Source: JACKAQ01 sp020634975 [NCBI: Calditrichia bacterium]
GTDB taxonomy: Bacteria; Calditrichota; Calditrichia; RBG-13-44-9
Reading direction: 5' to 3'
Assembly: GCA_020634975.1 (NCBI GenBank)
Contig: JACKAQ010000003.1
Span: forward strand, 284,758-348,757
Length of the DNA stretch: 64,000 nt
Each line of letters opens with the position of its first letter. Position 1 is the stretch's first letter. The position numbers and the translations under genes are program-made. The notes below the pieces were generated by a model. The model saw only the letters and a program-made list of their open reading frames with translations, was not told the origin of the DNA and did no database searches. Positions 46,396 through 54,259 of this stretch are shown piece after piece.

Positions 46396-46434
46396 ACTTG
46401 ACAAATTTATTGCGAGTGGATTAACTTGTCAAGT
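46396..46434. promoter_or_regulatory. Overlapping divergent promoters with paired ACTTGWCAAGT boxes
   Basis: Two 11-bp palindrome boxes, ACTTGACAAAT (46396-46406) and ACTTGTCAAGT (46424-46434), have centres 28 bases apart. Each holds a TTGACA. On the plus strand TTGACA at 46399 has 17 bases before TTAACT; on the minus strand TTGACA is followed after 17 bases by TAAATT. The two promoters thus overlap face to face. A GntR-dimer at each box would block both. Confidence 0.6.
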
Positions 46435-46547
46435 CCTTTTGCTTCAACAACGGATTTTTTTAGAAATACGCCTTAAAATTCGGAACTAATCAGGATGCAA
46501 ACACCGTCAGAAACCGGAATTCAGATTAACAGCAGGTAGATAAATCC

Positions 46548-49217
46548 ATGAAAATCAAAGAGATACTCGTTTTACACCACAGCCACTTTGATGTTGGCTA
46601 CACCCACACACAGCCGATTTTGTGGGAATTGCAGCGCGAATTTATCGACGGTGCGCTGGAAATGCTCGACCAAACCCGCGATTTTCCGGAGCACGCCCGC
46701 CCGCGCTGGACTTGCGAAGTGACCGCACAAGTGCTCAAATGGCTGCGTTCCGCATCGCCGGAATCGGTGGACAAATTCCGCAAATATGCGCAGGAAAAGC
46801 GCATCGGTATTTCCGCGATGCTCTGCCACACCACGCCGCTGGCGAACGCGGAACAGCTCATGCGCCAGTTGTATCCGATCAAACAATTGCGCGAGCAGTT
46901 TGGCGTTGCCATCAACACGCTCAACCAGCACGACATCAACGGCGTGCCGTGGGTGCTGTCGGACATCATGCTGGATTGCGGCATCGACTTGTTTGTGATG
47001 GCCATAAATCGCCACCTCGGCGGATACGCCACCGAGCGCCCGGCGGTGATTCGCTGGGAAACGCCATCCGGCAGAACCATCCGGGTGATGAACGGCGCAC
47101 ATTACACGATGTTCGATCAGCTGTTCGACACACATCTGCACGATCTCGACACAATGGAAAAAGGGATAGAAAACTACATTGATTTCCTGAAAAACGTAAA
47201 ACACTATCGCCATGATTTTATTTATCTTACGACTGCAAACGCGCCGGTCTGTTACGACAATTCGCCACCGAATATCGATGTGGCAAAACTGATCCGTGAC
47301 TGGAATGCCGCCGGCCGACAGCCGCAGATTCGCTACGTGACGCCGGAGCAATTGCTCGAACGAATCGATCAGGTACCGAATTCGGAAATGCCGGTGTATT
47401 CCGGCGATTGGACGGATTTCTGGAATTTCGGCTGCGCCAGCAATGCAGTAATCACCAAAACCAATTTGCAGGCGAAGCCGCGATTGCTCACCCGCGACCT
47501 TATCGCGGCAACACGCGGGAACGAACTTCCGGCGATCCGAGAGGTTGCCCGGCGCGCCTGGTGGCACCTCAATTTTTACGATGAGCACACCTGGGGCAGC
47601 TACAATTCCATGATTTTTGACAACAGCTTTGCCCGCACGCAGGCAAACATCAAAGACGGATATGCCTATAAAGCACGTGAATTGGCGGATTACCTCGCCA
47701 TCGACGCGCTGGAATCGCTTGCAGAAAATCCGGCGCAAGCCAATCACCAGGACGGCATTTTGCTGGTGAACAACACGCCCGAAACCCGGAACGAACTGGT
47801 TCCCGTGCCGGATCACTGGTCGATTCCCGGCAAACGGTTGCGTACTGCGCGATTCGGCTGGAACAATCGCTACGAATACATGAATGGCGCGCCACTGTTC
47901 GGTCCCGTCGAGTTACCGCCGTATTCGTGGAAAAAAATTCCTTTCGGCGATCTCAAAAAAACGCCGGATCAGCCAAAAATCGAAACCGGCGAGATCAAAA
48001 TTGTGGGGCCGGAGCTGCACAACATCAATTTCGATACGGTGATTCACCAGCCAAAATACATCGAAAGCGAATTTTACCGGCTGGAATTTGATCTCGCCAC
48101 CGGACGAATCAATCGGCTGTTCGACAAACAAAATAATTGGGAAGTGCTCGATCGCGACAGCGAGTGGACATTCTTCGAATTCGCCCACGAATCGCCGGAT
48201 GCGCTGGTGGATTCCGGACGAACCGCCTTTTATCGCCGCAATTTGGTGTCGGAACAATTTGACGTCCAGTGCTGGCAAACGGACTGGAAAGCGCGTCGCC
48301 AAAAAGCGACCAAGCCGTTGTCCTGTAACGTAGAAACGCATCCACGCGGCATGACGCTGGTGACAAAATTTGCCGCGCCCGGCTGCGAGTGGATCGAGCA
48401 GCGGGTCACTTTGCTCGCGGATTCGCCACGCATCGAGCTGACCGCGCGGATCATGAAATCGGACATCCGCACCGCCGAAAACATCTATTTTGTGTTCCCG
48501 CTGAACCTGCCGAAAGGCTGGCGCAGCCATTTCGATACCGCCGGAATTCCTGTGGAATTGGACACAGAGCAGTTGCCCGGCGCGTCCCGCGATTGGGTAA
48601 CGGTCGAGTCTTTCGCGGCGGTGCACTCGCCAAAGCTCGGCGCAACCCTGTATTGCCCGGATGCCCCGATGGTGCAAATCGGCGGCTTCAATTTCGGGAA
48701 AATCAGCAAATCGGTGGAAAAATCCGCCAATCCCCTGCTCCTCGCCTGGCCGATGAGCAGCTTTTGGGACACCAATTTCCGCCCCAGCCAGCCGGGATTG
48801 ACGGAAATTCGCTACGCCTTCCGCACCCACGGCAAATTCGACGCGGTTTCCGCGATTCGCGAAGGCAAAGCGGTCGCCTCGCCGGTTGAGGTTCATCCGG
48901 CAATCGATTGCCCGAAATCGCAATCGGGCAAATTTTTTGAGCTGTCCGGCGAAGCTGTCGAAGTGCTGCACGTAAAACCGGCTGAGGACGGCAGCGGCGC
49001 GATTTTCCGGCTGATCAATCACGGCAAAACAGCTGCGAAATGCGAAATTTCCGTGCCGGGCAGAAAACTTTCCCGCGCATCGCTCGTCAATCCGTTGGAG
49101 GAATTTGTCGCGAACGCAACAACCGCAGGGAACGCCGCAAAACTCTCGCTGGAACCGCGAAAAATCACCAGCCTTAAGCTGGAATATGCCGCAACTAACG
49201 GACAGGTAACTTCATGA
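46548..49217 (+). CDS. GH38-like alpha-mannosidase
   Basis: The 889-residue cytosolic enzyme starts MKIKEILVLHHSHFDVGYTH, with the Zn-binding H-x-D motif (HHSHFDVGYT) at residues 10-19. The catalytic-domain regions follow: LNQHDINGVPWVLSDIMLDC (with the nucleophile-region Asp) and the HTWGSYNS histidine of the Zn site. C-terminal beta domains follow from about 480. GH38 enzymes remove alpha-mannosyl residues; the substrate of this relative (DUF5054-like group) is inferred. It overlaps the next gene by ATGA, so the pair is one operon. Confidence 0.8.
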   Translation: MKIKEILVLHHSHFDVGYTHTQPILWELQREFIDGALEMLDQTRDFPEHARPRWTCEVTAQVLKWLRSASPESVDKFRKYAQEKRIGISAMLCHTTPLANAEQLMRQLYPIKQLREQFGVAINTLNQHDINGVPWVLSDIMLDCGIDLFVMAINRHLGGYATERPAVIRWETPSGRTIRVMNGAHYTMFDQLFDTHLHDLDTMEKGIENYIDFLKNVKHYRHDFIYLTTANAPVCYDNSPPNIDVAKLIRDWNAAGRQPQIRYVTPEQLLERIDQVPNSEMPVYSGDWTDFWNFGCASNAVITKTNLQAKPRLLTRDLIAATRGNELPAIREVARRAWWHLNFYDEHTWGSYNSMIFDNSFARTQANIKDGYAYKARELADYLAIDALESLAENPAQANHQDGILLVNNTPETRNELVPVPDHWSIPGKRLRTARFGWNNRYEYMNGAPLFGPVELPPYSWKKIPFGDLKKTPDQPKIETGEIKIVGPELHNINFDTVIHQPKYIESEFYRLEFDLATGRINRLFDKQNNWEVLDRDSEWTFFEFAHESPDALVDSGRTAFYRRNLVSEQFDVQCWQTDWKARRQKATKPLSCNVETHPRGMTLVTKFAAPGCEWIEQRVTLLADSPRIELTARIMKSDIRTAENIYFVFPLNLPKGWRSHFDTAGIPVELDTEQLPGASRDWVTVESFAAVHSPKLGATLYCPDAPMVQIGGFNFGKISKSVEKSANPLLLAWPMSSFWDTNFRPSQPGLTEIRYAFRTHGKFDAVSAIREGKAVASPVEVHPAIDCPKSQSGKFFELSGEAVEVLHVKPAEDGSGAIFRLINHGKTAAKCEISVPGRKLSRASLVNPLEEFVANATTAGNAAKLSLEPRKITSLKLEYAATNGQVTS

Positions 49218-51436
49218 AAATCAAAAATATAGCGATTGCGATATTGCTGCTGGCGGGTGCTGTTTTGGCCGGACCGGAGCACTATTTCAAAATAAAGGTG
49301 ATCGACGCGGAAACCGGTCGCGGCGTGCCGATGGTCGAGTTGCGCACGCTCAACCAGATCCGTTTTTTGACCGACAGCAACGGCTACATTGCCTTTTACG
49401 AGCCGGGATTGATGAACGAAAACATCTACTTTCGCATCATCGGTCAGGGTTACGAACAGCCGCCGGATTTTCTCGGACAGCGCGGTGTTGCGCTGAAAAC
49501 CGTGCCCGGCGACAGCGCGATTGTTCGCGTCAACCGCACCGAAATTGCCGAACGGATGTATCGCAGCACCGGCGCGGGCATCTATCGCGACAGCGAATTG
49601 CTCGGTATCCACTCGCCGATAAAAAATCCGTTGCTCAACGGTCGCGTGTTAGGTCAGGATTCCAATTTGAGCCTGATTTTCCGCAACAAAATTTTCTGGA
49701 TTTGGGGCGATACCCACAAACCGGACTATCCGCTGGGCAATTTGTCCGTTTCCGCGGCGACGTCTGAATTGCCGGAAAACGGCGGATTATCGCCATCGCA
49801 AGGTGTTGATTATACTTACTTTGTGGATTCCACCGGATTTTCCCGGAAAATGATTGTCCGCCCCGGCTCCGGCTTTGTCTGGTTCGATTGGGTGGTCAAC
49901 ATTCCGAATGAATCCGGCGATGAAATGCTCGTTGCCAAATACGCCCGCGTGAAAGGCGATTTCACCAATCACGAACGCGGGATTGCGGTGTTTAATGAAG
50001 ATTCGGGATTGTTTGAAACGCGCACGCTGGTCGATGCGTGGCTGCCGGATTACCACTCGACCGTGAGTCCGGTTTGGGTGAACGTCGCCGGTGAGCGGAT
50101 GTTGTATTTCACTTCGGAATTTTATTTTCAGCGACAGAAGCCGACGCTCGCGAGCCTTTCGGACGCTGAAAGTTACGAATCCTTCACCTGCCTTTTGCCC
50201 GGCGCTGCGTTCGATGAAAAAAATCCCCAAATCGAGCGGGATGCCAACGGCAAACCGGTGTGGGGCTGGAAACGCAACACCGCCGCCATCGATTTGAAAC
50301 GACAGCAGCAGCTCATTCAATCCGGTGCGCTGAAACCGGAACACGCCTGGCTGCACCTCACGGACATCGCCACCGGCGACGCGGTGACGGTCAATCGCGG
50401 GTCGCTGTATTGGAACGAATACCGCAAGCGCTGGATCATGATTGCCGGTGCTGGCGTCGGTGAAGTGTGGTTCGCCGAGGCGGAAACGCCGCTCGGTCCG
50501 TGGGTATTTGCCCGAAAAGTCGCGGATCACGACCAGTTGCTTTACAATCCGGTGCATCACCCGTTTTTTGACGAAAATAGCGGACGGGACATCTATTTTG
50601 AAGGCACTTTTTCCAACACATTTTTGCCCAACCAACCGGCAATTCCGCGATACGAATACAACCAGTTGATGTATCGCCTGCGGCTCGATGACCCGCGATT
50701 GCATCTCCCCTCGCCCGTTTACGCGACGGGCAAAAATTCCGGTGGACAATCGTTGGGATTTTTCAACCAATCGCCAGATCATTCACAATTGCAAAAGATA
50801 GCGTTTCTGGCATTCGCACCGGAGCACAAAACGGACGGGCTGGTTCCCGTTTTTCAATCGACGAAAAACGGTCAGCAAACCCTCAGTTTGAGCGGCAAAG
50901 GCGAACCGCTGTTTTACGCGCTGCCGCCCGATCCCGCGCCGTTCGAGCAGTTGCTCGGCAAATGGCGCTGCACCATCACCGACCAGATTTTTTTCACCCG
51001 GGAAATCGAGCTGAATTTGGCGCAAACCGGCGATCAGTTGAGCGCAACCATCGGCGATCCGGGCATGCAAATCACCCAATTTCGGACGGATGGCGACAGC
51101 CTGTTTTTCTCCATCCAGTATTTTGACAAACAATATCGCGCATGGGGAAAAGCCGCCGATGGCAAAATGAGCGGCAACTGGGTAAATGAAATTTCCGGGG
51201 AAAAAGGAATTCTGAGTGGTAGCAGCGACGACTTCCGGCGCTTCCCAATGCAGCACAAATTGCTCGCGCCGCTGTATGAATTTGTCAGTAAAGACGGCAA
51301 AAAACGGGTGTATTCGACAGCCGAAACGCTCGACGATGCTGCGCTGATTCGCGCCAAAAAACCGCTGTGCCGGGTGTGGCAATTCCCCGGCGAGTTGCTA
51401 ATTTTGGATGCATCAGCGAAACCGGTTAAGCAATAA
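49214..51436 (+). CDS. Secreted DUF4185-like protein
   Basis: The 740-residue protein has a signal peptide (MKIKNIAIAILLLAGAVLAG) and a carboxypeptidase-like N-terminal domain (about 22-115: IKVIDAETGRGVPMVEL). A propeller region follows (about 115-540: LLIHS-type SELLGIHSPIKNP, LSLIFRNKIFWIWGDTHKPD, YNPVHHPFFDENSGRDIYFE). A C-terminal lipocalin-like region (about 570-680: LLGKWRCTITDQIFFTREIE) completes it. There is no PNPFNP sorting domain. It is coupled to the GH38-like gene (ATGA overlap) and is probably periplasmic or surface-bound. Hydrolase activity is inferred from the propeller fold only. Confidence 0.72.
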   Translation: MKIKNIAIAILLLAGAVLAGPEHYFKIKVIDAETGRGVPMVELRTLNQIRFLTDSNGYIAFYEPGLMNENIYFRIIGQGYEQPPDFLGQRGVALKTVPGDSAIVRVNRTEIAERMYRSTGAGIYRDSELLGIHSPIKNPLLNGRVLGQDSNLSLIFRNKIFWIWGDTHKPDYPLGNLSVSAATSELPENGGLSPSQGVDYTYFVDSTGFSRKMIVRPGSGFVWFDWVVNIPNESGDEMLVAKYARVKGDFTNHERGIAVFNEDSGLFETRTLVDAWLPDYHSTVSPVWVNVAGERMLYFTSEFYFQRQKPTLASLSDAESYESFTCLLPGAAFDEKNPQIERDANGKPVWGWKRNTAAIDLKRQQQLIQSGALKPEHAWLHLTDIATGDAVTVNRGSLYWNEYRKRWIMIAGAGVGEVWFAEAETPLGPWVFARKVADHDQLLYNPVHHPFFDENSGRDIYFEGTFSNTFLPNQPAIPRYEYNQLMYRLRLDDPRLHLPSPVYATGKNSGGQSLGFFNQSPDHSQLQKIAFLAFAPEHKTDGLVPVFQSTKNGQQTLSLSGKGEPLFYALPPDPAPFEQLLGKWRCTITDQIFFTREIELNLAQTGDQLSATIGDPGMQITQFRTDGDSLFFSIQYFDKQYRAWGKAADGKMSGNWVNEISGEKGILSGSSDDFRRFPMQHKLLAPLYEFVSKDGKKRVYSTAETLDDAALIRAKKPLCRVWQFPGELLILDASAKPVKQ

Positions 51437-51437
51437 A

Positions 51438-52214
51438 TCAGGTATTCAACCGCAAAAATCCGCCGTCAATCGGGTAATCCGTTCCGGTGATAAAACCGGC
51501 TTCGTCCGAGCACAAAAACAGGCATAAATTGGCAATTTCTTCCGGCTTCGCCATTCGCCCGATGGGCTGGGTTTTGGACAATTTTTCGAACATTTCTTGC
51601 TCTTTGCCGGGATAATTTTTAGCGATGAACCCGTCCACAAAGGGCGTGTGCACCCGCGCCGGGGAGATGCAGTTGCAACGAATATTGTCATCCAGATAAT
51701 CGCGGGCAATGCTGTAAGTCATTGAAACGACTGCACCTTTGGTCATTGAATATGCGAAGCGATCCGGCAAACCGATTGGCGCAGCAATGGACGCCATGTT
51801 GATGATAACACCGTTTTTTTGCGATTTCATTTTGCGAACCGCCGCCAGCGCACAGTTGTAAACGCCTTTGATATTCACCGCGTAAAGGCGATCCAAATCT
51901 GCCTCGGCGGTTTGTTCCAACGAACCGACAAACGCGATGCCGGCATTGTTGACGAGAATATCCAGCCGGTTGTGCTGTTCAAAAACGGCATCGACAGCAG
52001 CGAGAACCTGCGACTGGTTGGCAACATCAACATCGTGACATTCAGCCGTTCCGCCAGCATCGCGGATGGCCTGAACGGTAGCCGCCGCGCCAACTTTGTC
52101 GCGTTCGAAAATGTGAACTTTCGCGCCGTGTTCGGCTAATTTTTGACTGATCGCCTGACCGATGCCGCTACCGCCGCCGGTGACTATCGCAATTTTTTCC
52201 GATAAATCGAGCAT
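51438..52214 (-). CDS. Short-chain dehydrogenase/reductase, possible sugar-acid oxidoreductase
   Basis: The 258-residue SDR carries TGGGSGIG, NNAGI, the serine in NMASIAAPIG and YSMTK. The substrate loop CISPARVHTPFVDGFIAKNY and PIGRMAKPEE, then TGTDYPIDGGFL resemble the SDRs encoded with FAH-family hydrolases in non-phosphorylative L-fucose or L-rhamnose breakdown. An FAH-family gene lies divergently next door, which supports that role. GGAGCG precedes the ATG. The stop lies one base after the convergent secreted-protein gene's stop. Confidence 0.8.
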   Translation of the reverse strand: MLDLSEKIAIVTGGGSGIGQAISQKLAEHGAKVHIFERDKVGAAATVQAIRDAGGTAECHDVDVANQSQVLAAVDAVFEQHNRLDILVNNAGIAFVGSLEQTAEADLDRLYAVNIKGVYNCALAAVRKMKSQKNGVIINMASIAAPIGLPDRFAYSMTKGAVVSMTYSIARDYLDDNIRCNCISPARVHTPFVDGFIAKNYPGKEQEMFEKLSKTQPIGRMAKPEEIANLCLFLCSDEAGFITGTDYPIDGGFLRLNT

Positions 52215-52371
52215 ATTTCGCTCCGTTTTTTGATTAAATCAACCTTGTTTAATTACTCAAATTCCGGTTATTTTCAAACGGTTGTAAATTTTTTTTGGAC
52301 AGGATAGCAGGATAGACATGATTCTTGAATATGCGAATCACGTGTTGAATATAAAATTGTGAAAAATGTCA

Positions 52372-52444
52372 GGAGACCCCTGCATTCGCAGGGGTGACAG
52401 CCTCAATAAAGGGATGGTCATTCCTGCGAATGCAGGAATCTCCC
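52372..52444. repeat. REP-like inverted hairpin pair
   Basis: GAGACCCCTGCATTCGCAGG and GGTGAC form one hairpin, and GTCATTCCTGCGAATGCAGG with AATCTCC forms its inverted copy. The pair fills the middle of the 325-base SDR-FAH gap. A second pair of the same type lies at 58618-58679. Rest of the gap shows no gene. Confidence 0.75.
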
Positions 52445-52539
52445 GATAAAGGCACAACATTCGCCAATTTCAATAACCATCCCGTAATCCTGTCAAAAAC
52501 CATCAAATCCATTTTAAACAAAACCAGTGGAAAGATACC

Positions 52540-53380
52540 ATGAAATTGATTCGTTTCGGTGAAAAAGGTTCGGAAAAACCCGGCGTGCTCGTCGGCAGTG
52601 AGCGGCGGGATTGCTCCGCATATTTTGATGATTGGAATCGTAATTTCTTTATAAACAGTGGTTTGGAGAAGCTTCAAATTTAATCGAGCGCAATCTCGAT
52701 GGCTTGCCGGTGGTCGATGCCGGTGTGCGCTGGGGCGCGTGCGTCGCCCGTCCGGGCATGATTTTGTGCGTCGGGTTGAATTTTTCGGATCATGCCAAAG
52801 AAGCAAAATGGCGATTCCGGAGGAGCCGGTGCTGTTCATGAAAGCAGCAAACACACTTTCCGGTCCATACGACGATGTGAAAATTCCCAAAAACAGCACC
52901 AAAACCGACTGGGAAGTGGAACTGGCGATGGTGCTGCAAAAAGATGCCCACGAAATCGATTCGGATGCGGCAGCAGCGGATTGCATCGCCGGATTTTGTT
53001 TGATGAACGATTTGTCCGAACGGCATTTTCAACTGGAGCGTTCCGGGCAATGGGTGAAAGGCAAATCGTGCCGGGATTTAGTCCGGTGGGACCATATTTG
53101 TGCACCGCAGACGAAATTCCCGATGTACTGAATCTTGCGATGCGACTATCGGTAAATAATGAAATGTTGCAGGATGGCAGCACAAAAACCATGATTTTCA
53201 AACCGAATGAGATCATTAAATACATCTCGCAATTTATGCTGCTGGAAGCCGGGGACATCATTTCAACCGGCACGCCGCCCGGCGTCGGATTGGGATTTGA
53301 TCCACCGCGCTATCTCAAAAAGGGATGTTGTGGAGCTGTCTATCGAAAAATTGGGCACACAGCGGCAGGTGTTTGTTTAA
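52540..53380 (+). pseudogene. Fumarylacetoacetate hydrolase-family gene, four frameshifts
   Basis: The protein can be pieced together across three frames: MKLIRFGEKGSEKPGVLVGS, then WGACVARPGMILCVGLNFSD, then IPEEPVLFMKAANTLSGPYD, KTDWEVELAMVLQKDAHEID, DLSERHFQLERSGQWVKGKS, PGFSPVGPYLCTADEIPDVL and EAGDIISTGTPPGVGLGFDP. These give a full-length FAH enzyme of the DKDF/DKDR-hydrolase type, with metal-ligand Glu and Asp regions present. Single missing bases in short runs near 52676, 52805, 53071 and 53322 break it. All four are deletions, so either decay or sequencing error. It would pair with the SDR in L-fucose-type catabolism. Confidence 0.8.
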
Positions 53381-53407
53381 AAAGGCGGGATTCAAACCCG
53401 CCTTTTT
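53381..53407 (+). terminator. Intrinsic terminator of the FAH-family gene
   Basis: AAAGGCGGG (53381-53389) pairs with CCCGCCTTT (53397-53405) around ATTCAAA, followed by a T-run to 53407. It begins one base after the restored FAH stop codon at 53378-53380. Confidence 0.85.
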
Positions 53408-53461
53408 GATCATTCTATTTCAAAATTTTTATCTCGCAACGAACAAAAAAATGAAGTTTTG

Positions 53462-53500
53462 TATTTCTCCGCGTCCGTTGCGATCTCTGCGGTTAAAAAC
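53462..53500. repeat. Dispersed repeat with the AACCGCAGAGATCGC core
   Basis: On the minus strand it reads TTAACCGCAGAGATCGCAAC, the same core as the left arm of the hairpin at 25631-25714. It lies just past the restored stop of the hemolysin III gene and is translated as a spurious tail in the frameshifted reading. Confidence 0.6.
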
Positions 53501-53504
53501 CGTA

Positions 53505-54151
53505 TCATTCCATCGGCAGCACATAAAACAGAATCGCAAAAAGTGGCAAATGCTGCCACCCAACACAAACAAATGCCAGATCGCGTGATTATACGGCAAT
53601 TTATGCCACACATAAAAAATCACGCCGAGGGTGTAAGTAATGCCGCCGGCAATCAGCCACGCCAATCCGCCCGGCGGTATCGTTGCGATCATTTCTTTAA
53701 TCGCAACAATGCAGAGCCAGCCCATCAGCACATAAATCACCGTGGATAATTTTTTAAAGCGGTTGATAAAAAATATTTTTAGCACAATTCCCGCGAGCGT
53801 CAATCCCCAAATCACAACAAATAACGTCCAACCCCACGCGCCGCGCATGTTCACCAATAATATGGGTGTGTACGTGCCGGCGATGAGCAAATAAATAGCG
53901 GCGTGATCGATAATTTTGAACACCCGTTTTACGCGCGGATTTTGGAAGCTGTGATATAGCGTCGACGCTAAATACAATAAAATCAAGGTGCTACCATAAA
54001 TACTGAAGCTGACCACCCGCCAGACATCCCCGTAAATCGAGGCGAATGCCACCAGCAATGTCAGCCCGGCGACGCTCAATCCGGCACCGATGCCGTGGGT
54101 GATACTGTTGGCAATTTCTTCGCCGAGGTTGGGTTTATTTTGTGAATTCAT
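53505..54151 (-). CDS. Hemolysin III / PAQR-family membrane protein (one frameshift near its end)
   Basis: The protein has about 214 residues with seven helices. HlyIII hallmarks: SITHGIGAGLSVAG, STLYHSFQNPRVKRVFKIID, DHAAIYLLIAGTYTPILL and NHAIWHLFVLGGSICHF near the end, with Zn-type histidines. In the given sequence the frame then runs on through a repeat to 53429. Adding one base to the A-run at 53538-53542 gives the family-like end HFFAILFYVLPME and a stop at 53505-53507. Function of bacterial HlyIII is not settled. It is a lone gene converging with the FAH gene. Confidence 0.85.
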
Positions 54152-54259
54152 TGATTCCTTTTCCGGGATTAAAAATTTATTTCGTTCAAATTTTCACAGA
54201 TGATTCAAATTTAGTTTTTCAGCCGTAAAAAGTAAAGCCATAAAAAAGCCATCCTTTGA

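Noticed and set aside
46572-49022. Two long minus-strand open frames (414 and 369 codons) opposite the GH38-like gene
   Set aside because: They are antisense shadows of a strongly supported gene, rich in H, R and G as expected of antisense frames, without ribosome sites or domains.
52369-52986. A 205-codon minus-strand frame over the REP-like pair and the FAH start
   Set aside because: It is built from repeat sequence and the antisense of the FAH gene.
53381-53407. CGGGTTTGAATCCCG on the minus strand resembles a tRNA T-arm
   Set aside because: No acceptor, D or anticodon arm is present on either side, and a T-run follows on the plus strand; it is the terminator of the FAH gene.
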